In this document: piece by piece, positions 1 to 7,933 of the stretch
Position numbering within the stretch: position 1 is the stretch's first letter
Layout of the letters: each line of letters opens with the position of its first letter
Assembly: GCA_902801375.1 (NCBI GenBank)
Contig: CADCIB010000002.1
Coordinates: 293,500 to 357,499 of the forward strand
DNA: 64,000 bases
Direction: 5' to 3'
DNA from: an uncultured Prevotellaceae bacterium
GTDB taxonomy: Bacteria; Bacteroidota; Bacteroidia; Bacteroidales; Bacteroidaceae
The notes under the pieces: model-generated
What the model was told of the DNA's origin: nothing
Database searches by the model: none
The model's input: only the letters and a program-made list of their open reading frames with translations
Position numbers and translations under genes: made by a program

Positions 1-2858
1 GAGCATCCTGCCTCGGCACGGCTGTGGATATACTTGCGCAGCTTCGGGGCAAGCTCCAATGTCTTTTCTGCGTTCTCGCGGTTCTCAATCCATTCTTTTG
101 CCAATGCGCGGAAGGCTGCTGGGCATACTTCCTGAGTTGCCAGGGTCAGCAGATTGGCTACGCGCTGCTTCATCTTCTTGTTGGCCATCACCATACCCAT
201 ACCGAATTCGCAGAAGTCCTCGAACAACGAATTGTTGAAGGCAGGACCTTGTCCCTTGGCGTTGGTGGTGTAGGGCGTAGAGGGAAGCGAAGCGGAATAG
301 ATGCTGGAGCATCCCGTAGCGTTGGCAATCATCTCGCGATCGCCGAAGAGCTGGCTGATGAGCTTCACATAAGGAGTTTCACCACAACCGGCACAAGCTC
401 CGGAGAACTCGAAGAGCGGCTGTGCGAACTGCGAATTCTTCACGCTCTGCTTGATGTCGACGAGATGCTGCTTCGACTTCACCTGCTTGACGCAGTACTC
501 CCACTTCTGGGCTTCTGTCGTGACGCTCTCGTCGTACGGGTTGAACGGAACCATAGAGAGAGCCTTGCCCGTCTTGGGATGACCCGGACAAATGTCGGCG
601 CAGTTGCCGCATCCGAGGCAGTCGAGCACCGACACTTGGATGGCGAAGTGCATGCCCTTCATGGTGGCGGGAGCCTTCATCTCGATGGTCTTGCCGTCGT
701 AGCCCTTCAGCTCCTTGTTGTCGAAGACGAACGGACGGATGGCTGCATGCGGACAAACGTAGGCACATTGGTTACATTGGATACAGTTGTCGACGTTCCA
801 TACGGGAACCATCGATTCAACACCACGCTTCTCATAGGCGGCTGTTCCTGTCTGCCAGGTGCCGTCTACGGTGTCGTGCTTGACAAAGTCGCTCACTTTG
901 AGGAACTCACCCACTTGTCCGTTCAGCGGACGTACCAAGTCCTTGATGAAAGCAGGAGCATCGTCCTCAATCACTTCATCGTCGGGAAGGTTTGCCCAGT
1001 TGGGATCGATTTCCAGCTGCGTGTACTCGCCACCGCGGTTGACAGCTGCGTAGTTCTTGTTCACCACGTCCTCACCCTTCTTTCCGTAGGACTTCAGGAT
1101 GGCTTCCTTCATCTTGTCGACAGCGAGGTCGACGGGAATCACGCCCGTGATGCGGAAGAATGCCGACTGCAGAATGGTGTTGGTGCGGTTGCCAAGTCCA
1201 ATTTCGCGAGCTATCTTTGTGGCATTGATGATGTAAACCGTGATATTGTTCTGAGCGAAGAAACGTTTCACCTTGTTGGGGATGAAGCGGATGAGTTCGT
1301 CGCCCTCAAAGATGGTGTTGAGCAGGAACGTTCCGTTCTTCTGCAGACCGCGGGTCACGTCATACATGTGGAGATAGGCCTGTACGTGGCAAGCTACGAA
1401 GTTGGGCGTTGTCACGAAATAGGTGGAGCGGATGGGCGAATCGCCAAAGCGCAGGTGTGAACAGGTATATCCACCCGACTTCTTGGAGTCGTAGTCGAAA
1501 TAAGCCTGACAGTACTTGTCGGTATTGTTACCGATGATCTTCACCGAGTTCTTGTTAGCACCTACCGTACCGTCGGCGCCGATGCCGAAGAATTTAGCCT
1601 GGAACATGCCTTCGCCGCCAAGAGGAATCTCTTCCACCTCGGGGAGGTTGGTGAATGTCACATCGTCGATGATGCCCACGGTGAAGTGGTTCTTGGGCTC
1701 GGGCAAAGCGAGGTTGTTGAATACGGAAATGATCTGTGCCGGCGTGGTGTCGCGCGAACCGAGACCATAACGTCCGCCAATAATCATCGGACGGCTTTCC
1801 GACTCATAGAAGGCGTCTTTCACGTCGAGGTAGAGGGGTTCGCCGTTGGCACCGGGTTCCTTGGTGCGGTCGAGCACGGCGATGCGCTTCACGGTCTTCG
1901 GAACCACTTCGAGGAGGTGCTTCACCGAGAAGGGGCGATAGAGGTGTACGCTGACCATACCTACCTTCTGGCCGTTGGCGTTGAGGTGGTCGATGGCTTC
2001 GCGGGCGGCGTCGGTGGCCGAGCCCATAAGGATAATCATGCGGTCGGCATCTTCAGCACCGTAGTAGGAGAAGAGATGGTACTCTCGACCGGTGATCTTC
2101 GAAATCTTGCCAAGGTACTTCTCCACCACTTCGGGCACATTGTCGTAGTAGCTGTTGCAAGCCTCACGATGGGTGAAGAACGACTCGGGATTCTCTGCGG
2201 TACCTCGGGTGACAGGACGCTCCGGGGTCATGGCGCGCTCGCGGAAACGCTTGATGTATTCACGATTCACCAGCGGACGGATGTCCTCTTGGTCCATGAT
2301 TTCCACCTTGTGGTACTCATGCGATGTGCGGAAACCGTCGAAGAAATTGATGAAAGGCACACAGGTCTCGAGGGTAGCCAAGTGGGCAACAGCCGTCATA
2401 TCCATCACCTCTTGCACGGAACCTTCGCAAAGCATGGCGAAGCCCGTCTGGCGGCAGGCCATCACGTCCTGGTGGTCGCCGAAGATACAGAGGGCATGTG
2501 AGGCCAAGGTACGTGCCGACACGTCGAAGACACAGGGGAGAAGCTCACCTGCAATCTTGTACATGTTTGGAATCATGAGCAGCAGACCCTGGGAAGCGGT
2601 AAACGTCGTTGTCAGCGCTCCTGCCTGCAGCGAGCCGTGGACAGCTCCGGCAGCTCCAGCCTCTGATTGCATTTCCTGAACAGCCACAGTCTGTCCCCAC
2701 AGGTTCTTTCTGCCGCGGGCAGCCCATTCGTCCACATGCTCCGCCATTGGCGAAGACGGGGTGATGGGGTAGATGGCTGCAACCTCGGAGAACATATAAC
2801 TCACGTGAGCCGCAGCTTCGTTACCATCACATGTGATAAACTTTTTTTCTCTTGCCAT
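1..2858 (-). CDS. nifJ: Pyruvate:ferredoxin (flavodoxin) oxidoreductase, 3' end cut by the window
   Basis: Oxidises pyruvate to acetyl-CoA and CO2 and reduces ferredoxin; a central step in anaerobic fermentation. I translated the minus strand from the ATG at 2858 (MAREKKFITCDGNEAAAHV); the frame stays open to base 1, giving about 952 of the roughly 1190 residues usual for single-chain enzymes. Seen in order: the N-terminal pyruvate/TPP domain with YPITPSSPMAEHVDEWA, the coenzyme-A domain, a two-cluster ferredoxin domain with CIQCNQC and CLGCGNC, and the TPP-binding start GACAGCGETPYVKL followed by NATGCSSIYS. The final cluster-binding C-terminus lies outside the window. It stands alone, divergent from the ATP-grasp-like gene. 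The apparent long plus-strand frames over it are shadows. Confidence 0.96.
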   Translation of the reverse strand, partial: MAREKKFITCDGNEAAAHVSYMFSEVAAIYPITPSSPMAEHVDEWAARGRKNLWGQTVAVQEMQSEAGAAGAVHGSLQAGALTTTFTASQGLLLMIPNMYKIAGELLPCVFDVSARTLASHALCIFGDHQDVMACRQTGFAMLCEGSVQEVMDMTAVAHLATLETCVPFINFFDGFRTSHEYHKVEIMDQEDIRPLVNREYIKRFRERAMTPERPVTRGTAENPESFFTHREACNSYYDNVPEVVEKYLGKISKITGREYHLFSYYGAEDADRMIILMGSATDAAREAIDHLNANGQKVGMVSVHLYRPFSVKHLLEVVPKTVKRIAVLDRTKEPGANGEPLYLDVKDAFYESESRPMIIGGRYGLGSRDTTPAQIISVFNNLALPEPKNHFTVGIIDDVTFTNLPEVEEIPLGGEGMFQAKFFGIGADGTVGANKNSVKIIGNNTDKYCQAYFDYDSKKSGGYTCSHLRFGDSPIRSTYFVTTPNFVACHVQAYLHMYDVTRGLQKNGTFLLNTIFEGDELIRFIPNKVKRFFAQNNITVYIINATKIAREIGLGNRTNTILQSAFFRITGVIPVDLAVDKMKEAILKSYGKKGEDVVNKNYAAVNRGGEYTQLEIDPNWANLPDDEVIEDDAPAFIKDLVRPLNGQVGEFLKVSDFVKHDTVDGTWQTGTAAYEKRGVESMVPVWNVDNCIQCNQCAYVCPHAAIRPFVFDNKELKGYDGKTIEMKAPATMKGMHFAIQVSVLDCLGCGNCADICPGHPKTGKALSMVPFNPYDESVTTEAQKWEYCVKQVKSKQHLVDIKQSVKNSQFAQPLFEFSGACAGCGETPYVKLISQLFGDREMIANATGCSSIYSASLPSTPYTTNAKGQGPAFNNSLFEDFCEFGMGMVMANKKMKQRVANLLTLATQEVCPAAFRALAKEWIENRENAEKTLELAPKLRKYIHSRAEAGC

Positions 2859-2905
2859 AATCTAATAATGAATAATGTTTTGAATGATATTTCTTGATTT
2901 CCCTG

Positions 2906-2940
2906 CAAAAGTAATACTTATTTTACGAAATACGGGCAAA
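2906..2940 (-). promoter_or_regulatory. Predicted promoter of nifJ
   Basis: The minus strand reads TACTTTTG at 2913-2906, matching the Bacteroidetes -7 consensus TAnnTTTG, with TTTG at 2940-2937 as a possible -33 element. The spacing of 23 bp is longer than the usual 19-21, so the -33 assignment is weak. Confidence 0.5.
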
Positions 2941-2972
2941 ATCTTAATAATTAATGTTAATGCATGGTGGAA

Positions 2973-3007
2973 TTGTTGTATTTTGTAAGATAATAATCTT
3001 ATCTTTG
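2973..3007 (+). promoter_or_regulatory. Predicted promoter of the ATP-grasp-like gene
   Basis: TATCTTTG at 3000-3007 matches TAnnTTTG. TTG at 2976-2978 lies 21 bp upstream. The start codon is 24 bp downstream, so the leader is short. Confidence 0.55.
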
Positions 3008-3030
3008 TCTAAACTTTACTCTTTCATCGT

Positions 3031-4167
3031 ATGAAATTGCACACCTTTAATCCTGGACACGACATAGCCCTGGCCTCAAACCGCATGGCTATGACTATGC
3101 CGCATGCTGCCCGCGAACTGGCCGACGATTTGGGGTGGATACCCGCTTTGTGGGCAGATGCGGGCGACTGCATTCTGGTGCATCATGTGGATGAGGCCTA
3201 TGAGGTGGCCAAACGGTTTTTCTCCGAAAATGCAACGAGGCCTTTTCCCGATGTGCGTTTTGTAGGGCGCGATCAGCTTGGTGGCTTACCCATCGATGAA
3301 GTGTGTCCGTGGGGGTGGGACGCTTGTCTCGTAGGAGAATTGCTTGGCTGCGGAGTCGCCCCGCACGTCCTGCCTACGATTGATAGCGTCAGGGGTGAGA
3401 TGCGTGAACTTTCCCATAGGAAGAACGGCATACCAGTTCTGCAACGTGTGAGAATGGGACTTGAGGATCGGACTTGTGGCAAATCAGCCTGTCTCCAATC
3501 ATTTGAAGCGTGCATAGACTATATCGGAGAGCTCCATGGAGATTATGTTTCAGCGCCATGGAGAATATCTGACAGGGCCGTATTTAAGGCTCCTTGGAGC
3601 AGTAGCGGACGTGGAGTAAGGTTTGTAGAGGGATCGATAACGCCGTCGGTTGCGGGTTGGATGGAGAACACCATACGCCGCCAGGGAAGCATTATTGCAG
3701 AGCCTTATTATCAGAAAGTCGAGGATTTCGCGCTCGAGTTCGTTGCCGACGTCAAGGTTCGATACGTGGGACTCTCCCTGTTTGAGACCAATGGCAGCGC
3801 CTATAGCGGGAATATTGTTGCCTCAGAGGAAAGGAAACGGCAAATGCTCGGCAAATACATCGACGGGACTCTGCTCGACGAACTGATATTGCGGTTGGAA
3901 GAAGCGCTTACCATACAGCTTGGCGGGAAATACAGCGGCCCATTGGGCGTAGATATGATGGTGGTGGCAGGTGGGGATGACCGTCCCTTCCGGATTCACC
4001 CCTGTGTGGAAATCAACCTGCGCCGCACCATGGGACATGTCGCTTTGGCGCTGACTTCGACAGACGACAGGCCGCCTAAAGTGATGAGCATCGTTCGTCA
4101 GGACCAGCACTCCCGACTTACGGTTCGTCCTGCCGGCCGTTCCACAATGGATAGGGCGTTCGGTTGA
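3031..4167 (+). CDS. ATP-grasp-fold protein of unknown substrate
   Basis: A 378-residue cytoplasmic protein that I cannot name, but with ATP-grasp features. Seen: a lysine followed by a glycine-rich loop (FKAPWSSSGRGVRF, about residues 189-202), an acidic stretch EPYYQKVEDFALEF (about 225-238), and a C-terminal metal/ATP site YSGPLGVDMMVV then HPCVEINLRRTMG with the E-x-N pair typical of ATP-grasp ligases. ATP-grasp enzymes join a carboxylate to an amine or thiol through an acylphosphate; which substrate is used here is unknown. Single gene with its own promoter. Its last 50 bp overlap tail-to-tail the end of the minus-strand gene at 4118-4738. A minus-strand shadow frame in this region is ignored. 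Confidence 0.75.
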   Translation: MKLHTFNPGHDIALASNRMAMTMPHAARELADDLGWIPALWADAGDCILVHHVDEAYEVAKRFFSENATRPFPDVRFVGRDQLGGLPIDEVCPWGWDACLVGELLGCGVAPHVLPTIDSVRGEMRELSHRKNGIPVLQRVRMGLEDRTCGKSACLQSFEACIDYIGELHGDYVSAPWRISDRAVFKAPWSSSGRGVRFVEGSITPSVAGWMENTIRRQGSIIAEPYYQKVEDFALEFVADVKVRYVGLSLFETNGSAYSGNIVASEERKRQMLGKYIDGTLLDELILRLEEALTIQLGGKYSGPLGVDMMVVAGGDDRPFRIHPCVEINLRRTMGHVALALTSTDDRPPKVMSIVRQDQHSRLTVRPAGRSTMDRAFG

Positions 4168-4738
4168 CAACCAGCTGCCGCGGAAGCGTTATCACCTTCA
4201 GGCGCTCGTACCACACGTGCGAAGTGCCTGAGATGTGCTTCTGCGTGTGGCTGCTGATGAAATAATAGCTTGCCGTGTACTCGTCCATCATTTCCAGGAA
4301 AGTCTTCTTTATGCGAGAGCACTTCTCGTTGATGGCATTGTCGAGAGGGTTGACCAAATGGTCGATGCTGTCCTCAATTTTCCTTGCATCGGTATGTTTG
4401 GCAATGGCTTGGTAGTAGGCCGACAATTCGTCGCGATAGTTGGTCAGCCGCTTGAACTCTATTCCCCCGGGATGTGCGAGAAACAGCATGTACACCGCCT
4501 TATGCACAGGTTGTAGAATGATTTCTTGATGGTCGTAGTCGGGTAGGAGAAAGCGGAAGTCTTCGGTAATCAGGAAGCGGCTGAGCCGGGCACGGGCAGC
4601 TTCCATGCGCAATTCTTCCAAGATGGGCAGACCCAATGCTTCGAGCAACAGGTCGGTACGTCCCGCTGCCCGTAAACGGCTCACCAATACTTTCAGTTTC
4701 CCGGCTGCTTCTTCTGGAGAAAAGTCCTGCTCACTCAT
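4118..4738 (-). CDS. Conserved-looking unknown protein coupled to ftsZ
   Basis: A 206-residue protein I do not recognise. I chose the ATG at 4738 (MSEQDFSPEEAAGKL) because it overlaps the ftsZ stop codon (TGA at 4733-4731), which suggests translational coupling; an in-frame ATG at 4747 is an alternative. The frame extends further upstream only as shadow of ftsZ. The protein has no signal peptide or membrane segment, is mostly helical by composition (ELRMEAARARLSRFL), and has an aromatic C-terminal part. The gene is probably real because it continues in frame for 600 bp beyond ftsZ in the same direction, but its tail overlaps the opposite gene by 50 bp. Context suggests co-expression with FtsZ, not a demonstrated role in division. 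Confidence 0.6.
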   Translation of the reverse strand: MSEQDFSPEEAAGKLKVLVSRLRAAGRTDLLLEALGLPILEELRMEAARARLSRFLITEDFRFLLPDYDHQEIILQPVHKAVYMLFLAHPGGIEFKRLTNYRDELSAYYQAIAKHTDARKIEDSIDHLVNPLDNAINEKCSRIKKTFLEMMDEYTASYYFISSHTQKHISGTSHVWYERLKVITLPRQLVVNRTPYPLWNGRQDEP

Positions 4739-6020
4739 CTTGTGCATCAACAATAATCTTGCCCAACCATGTTTTCCATTTGTCCACCATGTTGCCACCA
4801 TGAGTTTGATGCGGTTTTGTTGGCTTTTCCTGGTGTTGCTCTGTTTCCTCAAGGGATTCCTCTTCTTCGTCTGTTTTCGGCTCTACAATCGTGACAATGG
4901 GAGCCTCTTGCGTGATGGGGTTCTCTTGGTCGGCTTTCTCTTCGGAAGCCTTTCTCTTGATCGGCTTGTAGAGTCTGGGAATCAAGTCTTCATAGTAGTT
5001 GTCGTCGAGATTCTTTTCATCGGCCATTTGTTGCAAATCGTCTTCCAGACCTGTGGCTAAGATGGTCACTTTGGCATCTTCGCCCAAAGAGTCGTCGGTG
5101 GAAGTACCCCAGATGACGTCAATGTTGGGGTCAAGCTGGTCGAAGAAATCGTCGATTTCCTGCATTTCGCGAACGAAGATAGGGTGTTCGTCGCTGGAAT
5201 AGATGTTGAACAGGATGCGTTTGGCTTTCCCGATGTCATTACCGTAGAGCAAGGGAGAGTCGAGGGCGTCGATGATGGCATTTTCCACTCTGTTCTCTCC
5301 GCTGGCACGTCCCATCGCCATGATGGCCCCACCACCGTTTTTCATAGTGGTTTCCACATCGCGGAAGTCAAGGTTGATGCTGCCATCGCTATGCACGGTG
5401 ATGAGTTCGGAAATGCCCTTCACGGCATCCCTGAGAATATTGTCGGCACGCAGGAAGGCCTCTTTGACCGTCACTTCGGAGTCGGCATATACATCGCATA
5501 GCCGCTCGTTGTTGATAATGAGCAACGCGTCAACGTTCTTTCGCAGTTCATCCACTCCTTTCAAAGCTTTGATGATCTTGCGTTTTTTCTCAAAAAAGAA
5601 AGGGATGGTCACCACACCCACGGTCAGGATGCCGAGTTTTTTGGCCACACTTGCCACTACGGGAGCGGCCCCTGTGCCCGTTCCGCCACCCATTCCGGCT
5701 GTTACGAACACCATCTTCGTGCCATCGTCGAGTAAGCGTTCGATGTCGGAGAGGTTGCTTTCGGCCTCCTTCTTTCCCAACTCCGGGTTGGCGCCGGCAC
5801 CAAGTCCCGACTGTCCGAGCATCACTTTGACGTGAACAGGCGACTGCGCCAATGATTGGCTGTCGGTGTTGCAGACAGCAAAGGTAACGCCTTCGATGCC
5901 TTCGTTGAACATGTTTCTCACGGCATTACAGCCTCCCCCGCCAACGCCGATTACCTTGATGATGCCTTTCGACTTGTCCTCTATCGGTCCGAAGTCGATG
6001 GTAGTCTTGTCGTCTTCCAT
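4731..6020 (-). CDS. ftsZ: Cell-division GTPase FtsZ
   Basis: Tubulin-like GTPase that polymerises into the Z-ring at mid-cell. Seen: IIKVIGVGGGGCNAV at the N-terminus, the GTP-binding signature GMGGGTGTGAAP, NNERLCDV, and the T7-loop region NLDFRDVETTM. The globular domain is followed by an acidic linker rich in Glu, Gln and Lys (about residues 330-410) and a conserved tail (VDKWKTWLGKIIVDAQDE) that should bind partner proteins. Length about 429 residues, normal for Bacteroidetes. I prefer the ATG at 6020 (MEDDKTTIDFG) because AAAAGGATAT precedes it closely; an in-frame ATG exists at 6044. No ftsQ, ftsA or mur genes are next to it here; it has its own predicted promoter and a coupled downstream gene. 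Confidence 0.97.
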   Translation of the reverse strand: MEDDKTTIDFGPIEDKSKGIIKVIGVGGGGCNAVRNMFNEGIEGVTFAVCNTDSQSLAQSPVHVKVMLGQSGLGAGANPELGKKEAESNLSDIERLLDDGTKMVFVTAGMGGGTGTGAAPVVASVAKKLGILTVGVVTIPFFFEKKRKIIKALKGVDELRKNVDALLIINNERLCDVYADSEVTVKEAFLRADNILRDAVKGISELITVHSDGSINLDFRDVETTMKNGGGAIMAMGRASGENRVENAIIDALDSPLLYGNDIGKAKRILFNIYSSDEHPIFVREMQEIDDFFDQLDPNIDVIWGTSTDDSLGEDAKVTILATGLEDDLQQMADEKNLDDNYYEDLIPRLYKPIKRKASEEKADQENPITQEAPIVTIVEPKTDEEEESLEETEQHQEKPTKPHQTHGGNMVDKWKTWLGKIIVDAQDE

Positions 6021-6113
6021 ATCCTTTTCTTGTTGTGAAACCATTGCCCCCGAGTCCCAAGGTTGAGGCTGTCAGGGCAATGGTTTATGATTTTGATTGA
6101 TTGAATGCGGGGG

Positions 6114-6144
6114 CAAAATTACGAAAAAGACAGGAATCCTGCAA
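6114..6144 (-). promoter_or_regulatory. Predicted promoter of ftsZ
   Basis: Minus strand: TAATTTTG at 6121-6114 with TTG at 6144-6142, spacer 20 bp. Good fit to the Bacteroidetes consensus. Confidence 0.6.
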
Positions 6145-6177
6145 GTTTTTCCTGGCCGCAAGCCTTGCGCGCACTAC

Positions 6178-6828
6178 TTATTCTATCAGTTTCAGCTCTT
6201 CCAGAATCGGCAGCACGTTGTTGGCGTAGTTGCGCTTGTTCTTCGGCGCCTGATTGTATTTCTCAAGCAGTTCAGGTGCGTTGTAGTTGTTCAGCAAATC
6301 TTCCATGAATGCGTCGTCGATGAGCACGAGAGGGAAACGCTTCTTGCCTGGTAAGGGGTCGCTGTGAAGCACATAGCACATCTGCTTTTCCAAACGGTTG
6401 CTCTCAGCAATGGCAGCTCCGATGAGTCCGAACATAATGCCAATGGAAACATCGGCGGGGGGATTGTTCACGATGAGAATCTTGTTGCCATCGAAGCGAC
6501 AAGCCTTGGCGTATCCCTTTCCGAAGAGTCGTTTTTTGTATTCCAGATTCTTGCAATTCACGAACATCGTGTCGCCCATCATCACAACGAGGGCGTTGTT
6601 TTTCAGCGTCTTGTCCATCTGCTTGTCGCCTGTTGTGAATTGGAAGTCATTTCCGCCATTCCAGAACTTCTGGTTTTGCGTACGGGCTTTGCTCTGAAGG
6701 GGGTTGTCTATTTCCACCCAGTTGTTTGCCTTGAAGTCGCTGTAACTGGTACAATACTTCTCCTGTGCCGAAGTCCCTAAAGCTATCAAGCACAATATGG
6801 AAAACATGAATCTTCTCATAGCTTTCAT
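6178..6828 (-). CDS. Secreted protein of unknown function
   Basis: A 216-residue protein with an evident signal peptide (MRRFMFSILCLIALGTSAQ, cleavage after SAQ likely), so periplasmic or surface. The mature part contains NGGNDFQFTTG, a basic stretch and a glycine/alanine segment GIMFGLIGAAIAESNRLE that could insert in or lie on a membrane, and ends with a charged helical tail. I do not recognise a family with confidence; it has the look of Bacteroidales-restricted secreted proteins. It begins 3 bp after the stop of the outer-membrane beta-barrel gene, so the two are almost certainly co-transcribed. The start at 6828 (MKAMRRF) could instead be the internal Met three codons later. Confidence 0.75.
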   Translation of the reverse strand: MKAMRRFMFSILCLIALGTSAQEKYCTSYSDFKANNWVEIDNPLQSKARTQNQKFWNGGNDFQFTTGDKQMDKTLKNNALVVMMGDTMFVNCKNLEYKKRLFGKGYAKACRFDGNKILIVNNPPADVSIGIMFGLIGAAIAESNRLEKQMCYVLHSDPLPGKKRFPLVLIDDAFMEDLLNNYNAPELLEKYNQAPKNKRNYANNVLPILEELKLIE

Positions 6829-6831
6829 GGA

Positions 6832-7437
6832 TTAAAGATAAATGCGGATACCTGTGTTCAGCGTTATGCGGGCAACACCATTTTGCTCGTTGTCGGAGGT
6901 GTATTCATCATCTTTCATGTAGGTGTTTATGGCATTCAGGTCTACACCTACGCCAACATGCTTGTTGAACCGATATTCCACGCCGACTGCCGACTGGAAG
7001 GCAAATCCGCCTTGGCTGTCGGCATCGCCGCCCAAGTGTCCGTAGCCGATACCCGCTTGTGCTTTCCATTGCCATTTTTTGTCGTTCTGCGAGCGATAGA
7101 CAAGCGACGGTCCCACGTAATCTTGTGTAGTATGGATGTCGTGTTTATAGTTTGTCAGATTGTGGGCATACGTCAGGCCGAAGCCTATGCCGCTGCTCCA
7201 TACGCAGTTGTAGTCGGCTGTCAGCTCCACCCCAGGACGCCATGAACTATAATCGTGGGGGGCGTAGTACATCTTCGAGGTGACGAACGATGGACCGACG
7301 CTCAATCCGATGATGTGGCGAACGCCGCTGGTTTGGTTATTTTGCTGATTCTTGAGCATGCGGTCTGTAATGCTTTGAGCCGAAACACCAGAAGCCATTG
7401 CAAGCAGCAATGCCGAAAGGAAAAATGTCTTTCTCAT
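6832..7437 (-). CDS. Small outer-membrane beta-barrel protein
   Basis: A 201-residue protein with a clear signal peptide (MRKTFFLSALLLAMASGVSAQ). The mature chain alternates polar and aromatic/hydrophobic residues in strand-sized blocks (HIIGLSVGPSFV, GIGFGLTYAHNL, GPSLVYRS, WQWKAQAGIGYGHLG, AFQSAVGVEYRFNKHVGVGVDLN) and ends GVARITLNTGIRIYL, a C-terminal strand pattern typical of eight-stranded outer-membrane barrels. Function not predictable. It lies downstream of rpiB with a 45-bp gap that holds a 22-bp tandem duplication, and upstream of the secreted protein at 6178-6828. Confidence 0.8.
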   Translation of the reverse strand: MRKTFFLSALLLAMASGVSAQSITDRMLKNQQNNQTSGVRHIIGLSVGPSFVTSKMYYAPHDYSSWRPGVELTADYNCVWSSGIGFGLTYAHNLTNYKHDIHTTQDYVGPSLVYRSQNDKKWQWKAQAGIGYGHLGGDADSQGGFAFQSAVGVEYRFNKHVGVGVDLNAINTYMKDDEYTSDNEQNGVARITLNTGIRIYL

Positions 7438-7438
7438 A

Positions 7439-7480
7439 TATCTTGTATTTTTAAAACCTATATCTTGTATTTTTAAAACC
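7439..7480. repeat. Two tandem copies of a 22-bp AT-rich unit
   Basis: The 20-bp string TATCTTGTATTTTTAAAACC occurs at 7439-7458 and again at 7461-7480, separated by TA. It fills the gap between rpiB and the beta-barrel gene. On the minus strand each copy reads into TAGGTTTT-like sequence, a poor match to the -7 consensus, so a duplicated weak promoter is possible but unproven. Confidence 0.85.
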
Positions 7481-7482
7481 CA

Positions 7483-7926
7483 TCATGGTTGTACGGGTAT
7501 CTTGTCGATGCGACGCTGATGGCGTCCGCCCTCAAACGGAGTGGCGAAGAACTCGTCCATGATACGGCGGGCCATGTCGTTGTCGATGAACCGTCCGGGC
7601 ATGACCAGCACATTGGCATCGTTGTGCTGACGGATGAGGTGTGCTATTTCTGGTATCCAGGCCAGTCCGGCACGTATACCTTGGTGCTTATTGAGGGTCA
7701 TGCTGATGCCTTCGCCAGAGCCGCAAATGGCGATGCCGGGAAACACTTCTCCCTGCTCGATGCCGCAAGCCAAAGCATGGCCGAAGTCGGGGTAGTCGCA
7801 CGACTCTTCAGTCTGAGTGCCATAGTCCTTGAAGGGCAGACCTTTCTCTGCCAAATACTGCTTTACAAACTGTTTCAGGGCAAAGCCAGCGTGATCGCTG
7901 GCCAGCCCGATAATCTTGGTTTCCAT
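7483..7926 (-). CDS. rpiB: Ribose-5-phosphate isomerase B
   Basis: Interconverts ribose 5-phosphate and ribulose 5-phosphate in the non-oxidative pentose phosphate pathway. The 147-residue length and motifs fit the RpiB/LacAB family: ASDHAGF near the N-terminus (substrate phosphate and ring opening), DYPDFG, and the active-site loop GIAICGSGEGISMTLNKHQGIRAG with the catalytic cysteine, followed by HNDANVLVMPGRFI. It starts 7 bp after the transketolase stop, so it is the second gene of a tkt-rpiB operon, a sensible functional pair. Confidence 0.96.
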   Translation of the reverse strand: METKIIGLASDHAGFALKQFVKQYLAEKGLPFKDYGTQTEESCDYPDFGHALACGIEQGEVFPGIAICGSGEGISMTLNKHQGIRAGLAWIPEIAHLIRQHNDANVLVMPGRFIDNDMARRIMDEFFATPFEGGRHQRRIDKIPVQP

Positions 7927-7933
7927 AGTTTTT

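Noticed and set aside
24-1460. 478-residue plus-strand frame at the left end
   Set aside because: Shadow of nifJ, whose ferredoxin and TPP motifs are on the minus strand.
4098-4852. Longer version of the ftsZ-coupled protein starting at 4852
   Set aside because: The added residues lie within ftsZ in a different frame; the ATG at 4738 or 4747 is adequate.
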